The position numbers were made by a program, and so were the translations under genes. Shown here piece after piece: positions 55,491 through 64,000 of a stretch of 64,000 nt of DNA (the first letter of the stretch is position 1; the number at the start of each line of letters is the position of its first letter). This DNA is from Siphonodentalium dalli (Eukaryota > Mollusca > Scaphopoda > Gadilida > Siphonodentaliidae). The stretch is from assembly GCA_032622095.1 (NCBI GenBank), contig CP136061.1, forward strand, positions 21,330,991 to 21,394,990, given 5' to 3'. Under the pieces are notes generated by a model. The model had not been told where the DNA came from, did no database searches, and saw nothing but the letters and a program-made list of their open reading frames with translations.

Positions 55491-55680
55491 CAGTAAAACC
55501 CTAAATAATCGACTCCTTAACCACAGCAGAATTATGGGTAATTTTTCAGGATTTAGTTGGAAATATGGCTTGTTGCCATTCATCGGAAAGAATGGCAACA
55601 AACCATATTTCCGAATAAATCCTCAACAATTACCCATAATTCTGCTGTGGTTAAAGAGTCGATTATTTAGAGCATTACTG
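55491..55680. mobile_element. Family P palindromic MITE, copy 10
   Basis: CAGTAAAACCCTAAATAATC...TTAGAGCATTACTG with TA flanks; the turn is shortened at GGAAAGAATGGC. Confidence 0.85.
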
Positions 55681-55889
55681 TATATGGCCTGAGAAATGGG
55701 GAAATTGACTTTGCGTGGCCTCAGGCTGATTTAGCATCTGATCGAATTCAGAAGTTTTATTTTTACATGTAAATTTCCACCCTCTCCCTGTCATTTATAA
55801 ACTATGATATACTCACTCGTCTTTAGCTTATTGTTTTGCAGACAGTGGTAACAGAGTTAAATGTCATGGTATGGTGTAATATTAACTTA

Positions 55890-56054
55890 TTAACCCTTTT
55901 AGTGCCAGGGGGCGATCTCATCGGCCCTAATTTATGGTCTGTAGAGTGCCAATGCATTCTCTTATATATAGGTCGCCTCGCACATATAAGAGAATGCATT
56001 GGCACAGGGTATATGGGTCGATACAAAAATCGGACCTGGCACTCAAAGGGTTAA
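55890..56054 (+). mobile_element. Family B MITE, short form
   Basis: TTAACCCTTTTAGTGCCAGG...GGCACTCAAAGGGTTAA, with a single hairpin (55945-56010) whose loop is partly deleted. Confidence 0.82.
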
Positions 56055-56738
56055 GAACATTCAGATTTACATTGACACACTGTGACAGTGTTGGGTTGGG
56101 AATTAAATAATAGCATGCTAAGCTGTTTTTTTTTCTCAATCAGAAATTTCCCCAATTAATGTCAGCATGTTGGTTCCAGCCAATTAATGCATTGAAACTT
56201 AATATTTAATGTTTTAGCAACACAAAACATTGGACATCGAATATCGTCTCTTCCATTGATATATAGCATCGTAACCTAATCATTTGACTTCATATGAATC
56301 GAGGAATGTCATAATATCACCTCATCATCCCCTTTGCTGGTGTATGTATCTGTCTGGATTTCGTGACTGACACCAGTATTCACCCATCTGGCACCGTGAC
56401 GGTATTCCTTCGGAATATTGTGCATGTTTACTGTTGCTTGGTCTCTGCCGTACATGGTTCCTGTTGGTATCGTTTGACACATCTAGGGTATACCATGCAT
56501 GATCTTGGTTGTCCTTACTATATATGCTTGCTTTAAATAATACAACGCTGCATGAGCATACTTACTTACATATACTCAGAAATACATATTGTACTCAGAA
56601 ATAATATCGCATGAATCCATGTTAAAGGTCCTTCAGGGTCCTGGGACTAGATTTCCTGTTACTGGCGACAGGCGTTCTGAAATTATGGAACCTGACAAGT
56701 AACCGTTCAAGGCCTGGATATTTCCATGGAGGAAGGGC

Positions 56739-56882
56739 AAGCCTTAAATAGTGTGTGTCATTTGCAGAATGAGGTCCCCAGAGGGTGAATGTAGTGATGC
56801 TATCCCGCACAGTGGGCTAGCATCACTAAATTCACCCTCTGGGTACCTCATTCTGCTTAGCCTTTAAATAGTGGCCTTGAAA
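56739..56882. mobile_element. Family E, single-hairpin copy
   Basis: CAAGCCTTAAATAGTGTGTG, one perfect hairpin (56766-56855), then CTTTAAATAGTGGCCTTG. May be a recombinational solo form. Confidence 0.72.
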
Positions 56883-57421
56883 TTTGTTAGATCTGACTTA
56901 TGGTAACTGGCAAAAAAAAAATATGACATGGTGAAATCTTCGGATAACATAAGATACGCTCATCATGTGTTTAATAAAATGCAGAACTGCACATGTGTGA
57001 TACTGGCTGAAATTAGGACTCAAGGACCCCCATCTCATGGTATCCTTTTCTTACTCAGATTCAATGATCTTAAACATTTTTGACCGAAATCTTTGGACAG
57101 TCTTTACATTATGTTATTGATCATCGATATTTGATCAACATTTGTTATATTGTATAATTGGACATGAAGATATTTCTCTTCAAATTTAAGAATAAATTAT
57201 TGTTGACATACCCTGCAATATTTTCCCATTTGATTATTATTCCTTATTTGGTTTAGACATAAATCGTTAATTAATATATGTCTTCCATCTTCTTATCTTT
57301 GCTCACATAGTTTGTTGAAGGGATGACTTGGGTTAAATCTTGTTTTAGAAGGGTTCATGTTGCAGTTGATTTGGATTTAGTATTTCTCTAACTATTGATG
57401 CTCATGGTAGCATAATGCAGG

Positions 57422-57862
57422 CAAGGCTTGAAATAGTGTGTCTGTCATTTGCAGAATGAGGTCCCCAGAGGGTGAATTTAGTGACGCTATCCCGCACTGT
57501 GGGCTACCATCACTAAATACACCCTCTGGGAACCACATTCCGCTTAGGCCTCAACTGCTATGGGAGACCTCGGATTAGATTGAATTTCCCAAGTTGATGT
57601 TGGTGATGATCACCCATTAGTCACTTCGATTATGCATTGTATCTTCTCCAAACTAGGGGACATATATACTGAACTGAAGGGAGAAGTAACTGAAAACTTT
57701 AATTTGAGACTATAGACACTTACCAGATGATGAGGCCAAGGCAGAATGGGGTCCCCAGAGGGTGAATTTTTGTAATGATAGCCTGCTGTGCAGGGTAGCA
57801 TCACTAAATTCACCCTTTAGAGACCTCATTCTCTAAATGATAAACACTATTTCAAGGCTTGA
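57422..57862. mobile_element. Family E element, copy 13
   Basis: CAAGGCTTGAAATAGTGTGT / AACACTATTTCAAGGCTTG ends, hairpins at 57453-57543 and 57741-57832. Confidence 0.84.
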
Positions 57863-58042
57863 TATTATGCAGGAGTAATCATTATACAGGAGTCATCAAT
57901 CAAGATTTATCCATCAATCTTGTCTTCAAGAGTGAGTGTAACTTCGAGATCTTCTCAGTTTCAATGCTAGTTTATAATGGTCTAAGCTACTTATCCAAAT
58001 GAATGATTCACTCTGTTCTGGACTCCTCATGTTTAAGTAATG

Positions 58043-58436
58043 GTTAGAGCACAAGAATTGTTCTTTACCAGAATCAATCGAGTCGAAGACGAGATTTATT
58101 CTGGTAAAGAACTATTCGCGTGCTCTGACCGACTTAGAGCACAATTTATCCCACATGGAAATGTGCCTTTGAGCGTGCTTGCCGCGATTGGACACAATAG
58201 CCGGTTAGCCACGCCCAACAACGTGATTATCATGCACTGATCAATGTTGAATGTGAATAGAAATGTCCGAAACAACACGGACTGGTCCCGCTTTAAAGCA
58301 CCCGTGCGATTTGTCTGTTATGAGTTGCGTGTGCCTAACAATGGGATAATCACTGACCAATTCCTTCGCCAGCCTTGGGAATTGTTGTGCTTTACCAAAA
58401 ATCAGGGTACGATTGCAACAATGGGATTGTGCTCTA
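58043..58436. mobile_element. Candidate TIR element with TTAGAGCACAA ends
   Basis: TTAGAGCACAAGAATT at the left and ATTGTGCTCTAA at the right. The left part is a tight hairpin (ATTGTTCTTTACCAGAATC...GATTTATTCTGGTAAAGAAC). Open frames of 60-69 codons on both strands are unassigned. Confidence 0.5.
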
Positions 58437-58632
58437 AGCAGTCTTAGCATCTTTACTTGTTAAACAACAAAACTAGTTCGGAGATTTCATTTAGAATTTC
58501 TGCAATTCTTACCATTGTATTGAATGGGTTTGTTTTCCGTCTGTCTGGTATTAATTTAATATAGAAGTTGGTCTTTCTTGTCATTTTGCAAATTTTCTTT
58601 GCTTTCTGGTAATTTGTACAGTTCTCAAGTAT

Positions 58633-59140
58633 TTAACTCTTACAGTGCCAGGACCGGCCAAATCATTGTCAAAATACTGCAGTTCAAATGCCATGAAAGA
58701 GCAGTTCAAATGCCAAGAACTGCAGTTCAAATGCCTTGAAACTGAAGTTATAAAATGCCTTGAAACTGAAGTTCAAATGCCAAGACACTGAAGTTCAAAT
58801 GCCAAGACACTGAAGTTCAAATGCCAAGACACTGCACAGTTAAAATGCCAAGAAACTTCAGTTAAAATGTCAAGTACTGAAGTTAAATAAAAATAAATTT
58901 ATTTCCCAAGAGAGATGAAGATACTGCACTTAAAATATCAAGGTGCAGCCATTAAAACACAAAAGTCATAATCTCCAGCTCAATCAGTTGACGAACGAGC
59001 CCAATCAGCTGACTAATGAGCGTTGATAACCTCCAGCCCAATCAGCTGACTAATGAGCGTTGATAACGGTTAATTTTCTGTTAAAACTCTACCATTATTC
59101 GAGATATTGATTTAGTTGGACTTGGCACTGGATGAGTTAA
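58633..59140. mobile_element. Diverged B-like TTAA element containing tandem repeats
   Basis: TTAACTCTTACAGTGCCAGG at the left and GGACTTGGCACTGGATGAGTTAA at the right. Inside are a 20-22-bp array (AAGTTCAAATGCCAAGACAC, 58679-58878) and a second array of CAATCAGCTGACTAATGAG (58968-59070). Confidence 0.7.
58679..58878 (+). repeat. 20-22-bp minisatellite
   Basis: About nine variants of AGTTCAAATGCCAAGACACTG, some with TTGAAACTG or TATAAAATGCC changes. Confidence 0.88.
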
Positions 59141-59792
59141 TACAGTTTATAGCATTGGAATATTTCTTACAAACTTTTTTCTGTGAGTTCTGAGGATGTG
59201 TCTTAAATTCTCTGGTATCTTTACCAAGAAATTCAGTGTTTCTTCAGATTTATGTCCTCACATTGTTGTATTGACATTTCATCATTTAGATTTTCAGCAT
59301 ATGTCTAGGTCAGAAGGACACTGATATAATACCTATTTTTACCAATCTCCCTGTTATCGACTTTCAACTCAGCGTATTACTTTAGTTGGGAGATTGTCAC
59401 TTTAGATAATCTTGAGATGTCAGTGATTTTATGCTTCTAGCAATTAATTTCAAGTATCTTTATAAATGTTCGCACCGGGTTCATTATTCTTAAGAGCTTT
59501 CAAACATAACATAATTTCAATTTCCTTCTACAGAGTACTATTAAGTAAACAGACACCTCATATGTTCAATGGTTGAACTTAAATTGCACTTCCATTCTAT
59601 ATTAAATAAAAAATATTCATTTCTTGCTCATGCAAGAAGAATGAAAACTGATCTTAATATTTTAGCTTCAACAATTGTATACACTCACCATAAACTATTT
59701 TGAGAAACTGTACAAGTATCTTGTTTAGCTGTAAATTATACGTTGAATATATGATATCTCCTACGTTGAATTATGTACTTTTGTATCCTATT

Positions 59793-60194
59793 CAAGCCTT
59801 GAAATAGTGTGTCTTACATTTGCAAAATAAGGTTCCCAGAGAGTGAATTTAGTGATGCTACCCTGCACAGTGGGCTACTATCGCCAAATTCACCCTCTGG
59901 GGACCTCATTCTGCTTAGGCCTCATCTTCTGGGAAGTATCTATAGTCTCAAATTAACATTGTTTTTAGTTACTTTTCTTCAGTTTCTATATCTCCTAATT
60001 TGCAGAAGATAAAATGCATAATCGAGGTGACTGATAAGTGAACATCACCAACTTCAACTGGGGAACTTCAATCTGATCCCAGGTCTCCCTAAGCAATATG
60101 AGGTCCCCAAGAGGGTGAATTTGGGATAGCATCACTAAATTCACCCTCTGGTGAACTCATTCTGCAAATGTCAGACACACCATTTCAAGGCTTG
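59793..60194. mobile_element. Family E element, copy 14
   Basis: CAAGCCTTGAAATAGTGTGT / CACACCATTTCAAGGCTTG. Left hairpin 59823-59917. The right one lost its centre (GAATTTGGGATAGCATC). Body retains the uninterrupted CTCAAATTAACATTGTT site. Confidence 0.84.
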
Positions 60195-60574
60195 ATACTA
60201 TTTCAATCATCTATAAACAAATTCCTTTGAAAAGGATGTTTATAAAATTTGTAGAATTTCGGACTACGAATAAATTGGTTGGTCAAGTGGCAATGATTCT
60301 TAGAAATGAATGTTGCTGCTAGTTTACAATATAGTAAATCATGCTCATTAAATTTAGACTCCTAACTATATTTTGAGTGTATGAATCACATTTATTTTAT
60401 TGCTAAACAAGGCCAGGTGGTCGAAAGACTTATAAATAGGGTGTTTCTTTAATCAATATACAACTTATTGAAAATATGCAAATGCACATCTCGCTAATTA
60501 CAACTTGAGGTTACTTTTTATGCCAGGTTTTTATCCCATTTAAGGTGAATAATATTACTTAGGCTTTTCTGCAG

Positions 60575-61358
60575 TTGTAATTTAAGATGTATTCAAGGTT
60601 CCAGACCTCCAATTACAACAACAACATACAATATCTAAGTTAACATCATCTTCTGCTTGTTTGACGTTGAAAAAATATTGAAATCCAAATAAGAAATATA
60701 AAAAAATACCATTGATTATATTATATTTATTAAAGGCCCAGTTAATTTTCGAGTCACCGATTATTTTTTGATATACCATTGATATACCATTTTAATAACA
60801 ACTATGCCATAACATATGATTAAAATTCTATAATTCATCACCATTGGAACATCTATGTCTCAGAAGGTGCCAGAGAGTAATAAAAAATAGCTCAAATCAT
60901 AGAATCATTTCCCCCGTTATGGGTCCTAGAATGCAACAGAATTCAAACTTTAGTTTATTTTCAATGGAAGGGGAATAACTCTATATCTAAATATATAGAG
61001 TTATTCCCCTTTTTATTGAAAATAATCAACTGCATAAAATTTAGCACAGAACAGACATCGATATCTCAACAAAAACAACATGTTCACAGTTTATTACATG
61101 TAATAAGTTGAAAATACAATGGAGCTTCCTCTTTCAAATGGTATATAATATGGCATATTTTATATAATTGATCTGGGGGTTCGAAAATTAAGTTGACCTT
61201 TAAAACTTTATAAATGCATAGAAAATTCAATAATCAACAATTTCTTATCTTTTATTTACCACTTCTCATTCCAAACATGTTGTTTTATACACTAAAATCT
61301 AAATAATATAGGTTTCATAAAAATTAGACTGGAACCCTGAATACATCTTTAAATTCTA
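60575..61358. repeat. Old ~780-bp palindrome / fold-back element
   Basis: AATTTAAGATGTATTCAAGG at the left pairs with CCTGAATACATCTTTAAATT at the right. CAGTTAATTTTCGAG pairs with TTCGAAAATTAAGTTG further in. The centre has a strong hairpin (GGGGAATAACTCTATAT / ATATAGAGTTATTCCCC, 60969-61011). Confidence 0.7.
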
Positions 61359-61621
61359 CTCAACATTAATTCCCCATTAATATAGAAAAATTATTCGACA
61401 GTTATAAATCACAGCGGGGCTTATATAGCACATGTACTGCAAAGTATTTTGTGGGTTGGGGTGGGGCTGCACACAGAATATATTGATTACAATATTTTAA
61501 CCCTTTGATAACTGAATGCTCACTGACGAGTAGTTACTTGATTCTCATCAGTAGGGATTTATCAGCTCATATTTTCACGGCTGTTTCTTGAACCTATATT
61601 AGCTGAACATCGTTAAATGTT

Positions 61622-61800
61622 TTAACCCTTTTGTGACTGGAGATTTTTGCATATACATTGTATAAGAGAATTAAATAAGATTGGCCTAAAAGTATTTACG
61701 TTGATCTTGTAAGCTATGGGAGACTCGCATATATAAGAGAATGCACTGGCACATGATCTTTAATGCTGCACCAGCATGTCTCCTGTCATGAAAGGGTTAC
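61622..61800 (+). mobile_element. Family C element
   Basis: TTAACCCTTTTGTGACTGGA...CTCCTGTCATGAAAGGGTTA, with a collapsed first hairpin and a half second one. Confidence 0.68.
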
Positions 61801-62084
61801 GGTTCCTCTTTTACGAGTGCCAATTTTTTTTTTTACCAGAAGTGTTTTTTTGTGAGTTCCGGTTATACCGTAACTTCTTCTGGTCATCAAAGTTAACTAT
61901 TCAAGATTCATTTCACATAAACTTTGAAGTCCCACCTTTCTAAGTCTGGTAAAGTCATAGAATTTCATTGCCTCATGTTAATGGAAAATTCCAGAAAATC
62001 CTTGAAAAGTTTTTGAATTTCATCCCTGGACAGATATAGTAACTCAATATCCCTATGAAGAATGGACAATTCAAAAAAATACTT

Positions 62085-62251
62085 TTAATCCTTTCATGAT
62101 TGGAGCAGCACTGGTGCCGCATTAAAGATCCTGTGCCCGTGCATTCTCTTATATATGCAGGTCACTCATAGGGAGCCTCACATATCTAAGAGAATGCATT
62201 GGCACAGGGTTTTTGCAAAATTTCAGGAAGCTCCAGTCATGGAAGGGTTAA
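62085..62251 (+). mobile_element. Family C TTAA MITE
   Basis: TTAATCCTTTCATGATTGGA...CTCCAGTCATGGAAGGGTTAA with one hairpin (62138-62206, loop CACTCATAGGGAG). Confidence 0.8.
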
Positions 62252-62290
62252 ATTAACTAAATGGGAGAATCCAATTCAGCAATCAAAGGG

Positions 62291-62747
62291 TTAACCCTTT
62301 ACCCAACAGAACGGCCCTGTGCCAATGCATTCTCTTATATATGCGAGTCGACCATAGGTCGCCTCGCATATATAAGAGAATGCATTGGCTTAACACATAT
62401 TAAAAATGATAAAATTGTCAAAGAATGTAGAAAAATATTATATTATTAAAAAAATGTAAGAAAAAATTATAAAATTGTTAATTGAAAAATGGTAAAAAGT
62501 GTTAAAAAAAGATTTTTTTAGGCCAATGCATTCTCTTATATATGCGAGGCGACCTATGGTCGACTCGCATATATAAGAGAATGCATTGGCACAGGTCATA
62601 ACTCAGTGTAACCATCACAATGTGGTCAATGAACCGGTTCCAATGATATCCATATTTGTATGGTGTTATTGAGACAGACCGAAGATATTTTAGGCTGTTG
62701 AAGCTTTATTTGGCCGTTTTTGGCCGTTTTGTTGGGTAAAGGGTTAA
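62291..62747 (-). mobile_element. Family A TTAA MITE
   Basis: TTAACCCTTTACCCAACAGA...GTTGGGTAAAGGGTTAA, minus orientation, hairpins at 62320-62392 and 62521-62596. The inter-hairpin spacer is expanded by AAGAATGTA-type words. Only 39 bp separate it from the preceding family C element. Confidence 0.88.
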
Positions 62748-62950
62748 ACTGCATGAATAATTTATTTTAAATTCAGTTTTAAATCAGTTTACATGACTTG
62801 TGGCATTATCTTTTTATATTGTTTCAATTCCAATGATTTGTTTTCTTCTGACTTATTAAATTTAATATCATCCATTCAAGTTTGCTGGTTCACAATTAAG
62901 ACTACACTATTTTCTGTTTATATAACTGCAGAATGGAATTCTTCATTTCT

Positions 62951-63409
62951 TTAACCCTTTCAGTGCCAGGGGCCGATCTCATCGGCCCTAATTTACAGTC
63001 TGTAAAATCGGCCCTAAAATTTTTTTTAAAATAGATTTTTTTTTTTTTGGGTCGAATTTATTTTTGGTATGCTTAAGCATGCTATAGCGAATTTAAAAAC
63101 AAACTGGATAAAACATTAGGGGCATGTTATAACTCAAAACTATCACCAAGTATTCATAGTAATAATTTTGATGCCAATGAAAAACGTAAGGTTCCCTGGC
63201 ACTAAACCTACAAAATAAGTCTGTTAAAGAATATAAGAAAAAATTATCAAAATTGTAAAAAATAATAACAAATGATGAAAATTTGTTAGGCCAATGCATT
63301 CTCTTATATATGCGAGGCGACCTATGGTCGACTTGTATATATAAGAAAATGCATTGGCACAGGGTATATGGGTTGATACAAAAATCGGACTTGGCACTCA
63401 AAGGGTTAA
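62951..63409 (+). mobile_element. Family B MITE, long form with hairpin
   Basis: TTAACCCTTTCAGTGCCAGG...GGCACTCAAAGGGTTAA. Same extra block as 28571-29009, plus a full hairpin (63289-63363). Contains the intact AAGTCTGTTAAAGAATATAA site. Confidence 0.87.
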
Positions 63410-63524
63410 ATAATCCTATTGTAATATCTCTAAAACATATCAAGGCTAATTTTAGGCAGATATCTTCACTAGGGATATTCTGGTTCGATTTCATGTGAAT
63501 CCGTAAAAAAGCTCACATACATTC

Positions 63525-64000
63525 TCTTTGGTGTTCCTACAAATGTATCATTGTAGGAACAACTTATTATAATAGTTTAATAAATAGCAGGCTACTTGCT
63601 CAATTTATTAGCGGAACTACTCATTGGTCCAGTTAACAGATGATCAAATTTTTTTGAATAGAAAAATATGGATTAAATTTCTCTCTTCTCTTACTTAAGA
63701 GTGATCACCAGCGCTTCTGTGTAGGCAGATATCTACAATAATGTTATTCTTGTTTGGCGTCACATAAAGGTACATGTATATATTGTCATTGGAGTCCCTT
63801 TTAAATTGTGTCCATTGTAGCAATACTCATCATAATAGTTTACCAAACAGCAGGCTGTTTGCTAAACTTATTAGTTGAGCATTCCTACAAATGAATCAAT
63901 GGGAATCATGCAACGATTCATCTGTGAGTGTTCAGTTTCATTCAATTGAAGGGTTAAACTTCTACCTTCTCTCTACTTAGACGGATCACCCAGGGTTTCT
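63525..64000. repeat. Two diverged copies of an unnamed repeat
   Basis: CATAATAGTTTA..AA..AGCAGGCT and TTACTTAAGAGTGATCACC at 63565-63720 recur as CATAATAGTTTACCAAACAG and CTACTTAGACGGATCACCC at 63830-63990. Ends at the window edge. Confidence 0.55.

Larger units (their letters stand above)
54210..64000 (+). other. Start of the next PMCA intron (continues past the window)
   Basis: The donor GTAAGT at 54210 opens an intron with no convincing acceptor-exon pair before the window ends. Contents are a 67-bp minisatellite, P, B, C, E and A elements and fold-back elements, listed separately. 54809-55490, 56055-56738, 56883-57421, 59141-59792, 60195-60574, 61359-61621 and 62748-62950 hold nothing I can name. 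Confidence 0.7.

Noticed and set aside
63950-64000. Next PMCA exon starting after CTCTCTACTTAG at 63980
   Set aside because: The same polypyrimidine/TTAG context recurs at 63680-63710 as part of a diverged repeat, and the bases after it do not encode the expected PMCA continuation.

Overview
This is eukaryotic genomic DNA: AT-rich, intron-dominated and packed with short non-autonomous transposons and minisatellites. No prokaryotic-style genes, rRNA or CRISPR array were seen. Repeats with runs such as GTCCGTCCGTCC and the 'feels-like-a-gene' tandem blocks at 26.3-27.7 kb, 33.2-34.1 kb and 46.9-47.6 kb resemble dispersed repeats familiar from molluscan genomes. A marine lophotrochozoan, most likely a bivalve, is my best guess, but the species is not established from the sequence.

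Only one protein-coding gene can be supported. Four + strand exons (25250-25492, 39176-39301, 41666-41818, 54174-54209) encode consecutive parts of a plasma-membrane Ca2+-transporting P-type ATPase (PMCA, ATP2B family). They cover the second membrane helix, the actuator domain with the TGES loop, and the start of the first cytosolic linker. All four are flanked by canonical AG/GT sites, and every junction is phase 1. The last is a 36-nt symmetric microexon at the place where vertebrate PMCAs have alternative splice site A. The gene starts upstream of the window and continues past it. Introns are >25 kb, 13.7 kb, 2.4 kb, 12.4 kb and >9.8 kb.

The rest is repeat landscape. (1) TTAA-flanked elements with CCCTTT...AAAGGG termini, the hallmark of piggyBac-type MITEs, occur in several families, here called A (ends ACCCAAC), B (ends GTGCCAGG), B' (ends CAGTGCCAAG) and C (ends CATGACTGGAGC). 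Many carry the same ~70-bp hairpin module (CCAATGCATTCTC arms around a GCGACCTATGGTCGA loop). (2) Family P consists of ten ~210-bp near-perfect palindromes with CAGTAATG termini and TA target duplications. (3) Family E consists of about 14 fold-back elements with GAATGAGGTCCCC hairpins at both ends. (4) Single fold-back or TIR elements lie at 11.7-12.6, 29.0-29.4, 30.5-31.1, 40.1-41.5, 49.3-49.8, 58.0-58.4 and 60.6-61.4 kb. (5) There is a 1345-bp tandem array with a TIR element at each boundary (4.6-7.7 kb). (6) Minisatellites have 11-, 13-, 22-, 30-, 46-, 47-, 67-, ~122- and ~164-bp units.

Layout: 0-25.2 kb is upstream intron or intergenic repeats, including the 11-bp minisatellite at 21.4-23.0 kb, which is open in all three forward frames. 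25.2-54.2 kb holds the PMCA exons, with dense MITE insertions in the introns. 54.2-64 kb is further intron. Nested insertions at 18.8-19.8 kb and 38.3-39.0 kb can be compared with empty copies elsewhere in the window and show precise TTAA duplication. The genes do not form an operon or system; the notable biology is the PMCA splice-site-A exon and the modular, nested hairpin transposons.
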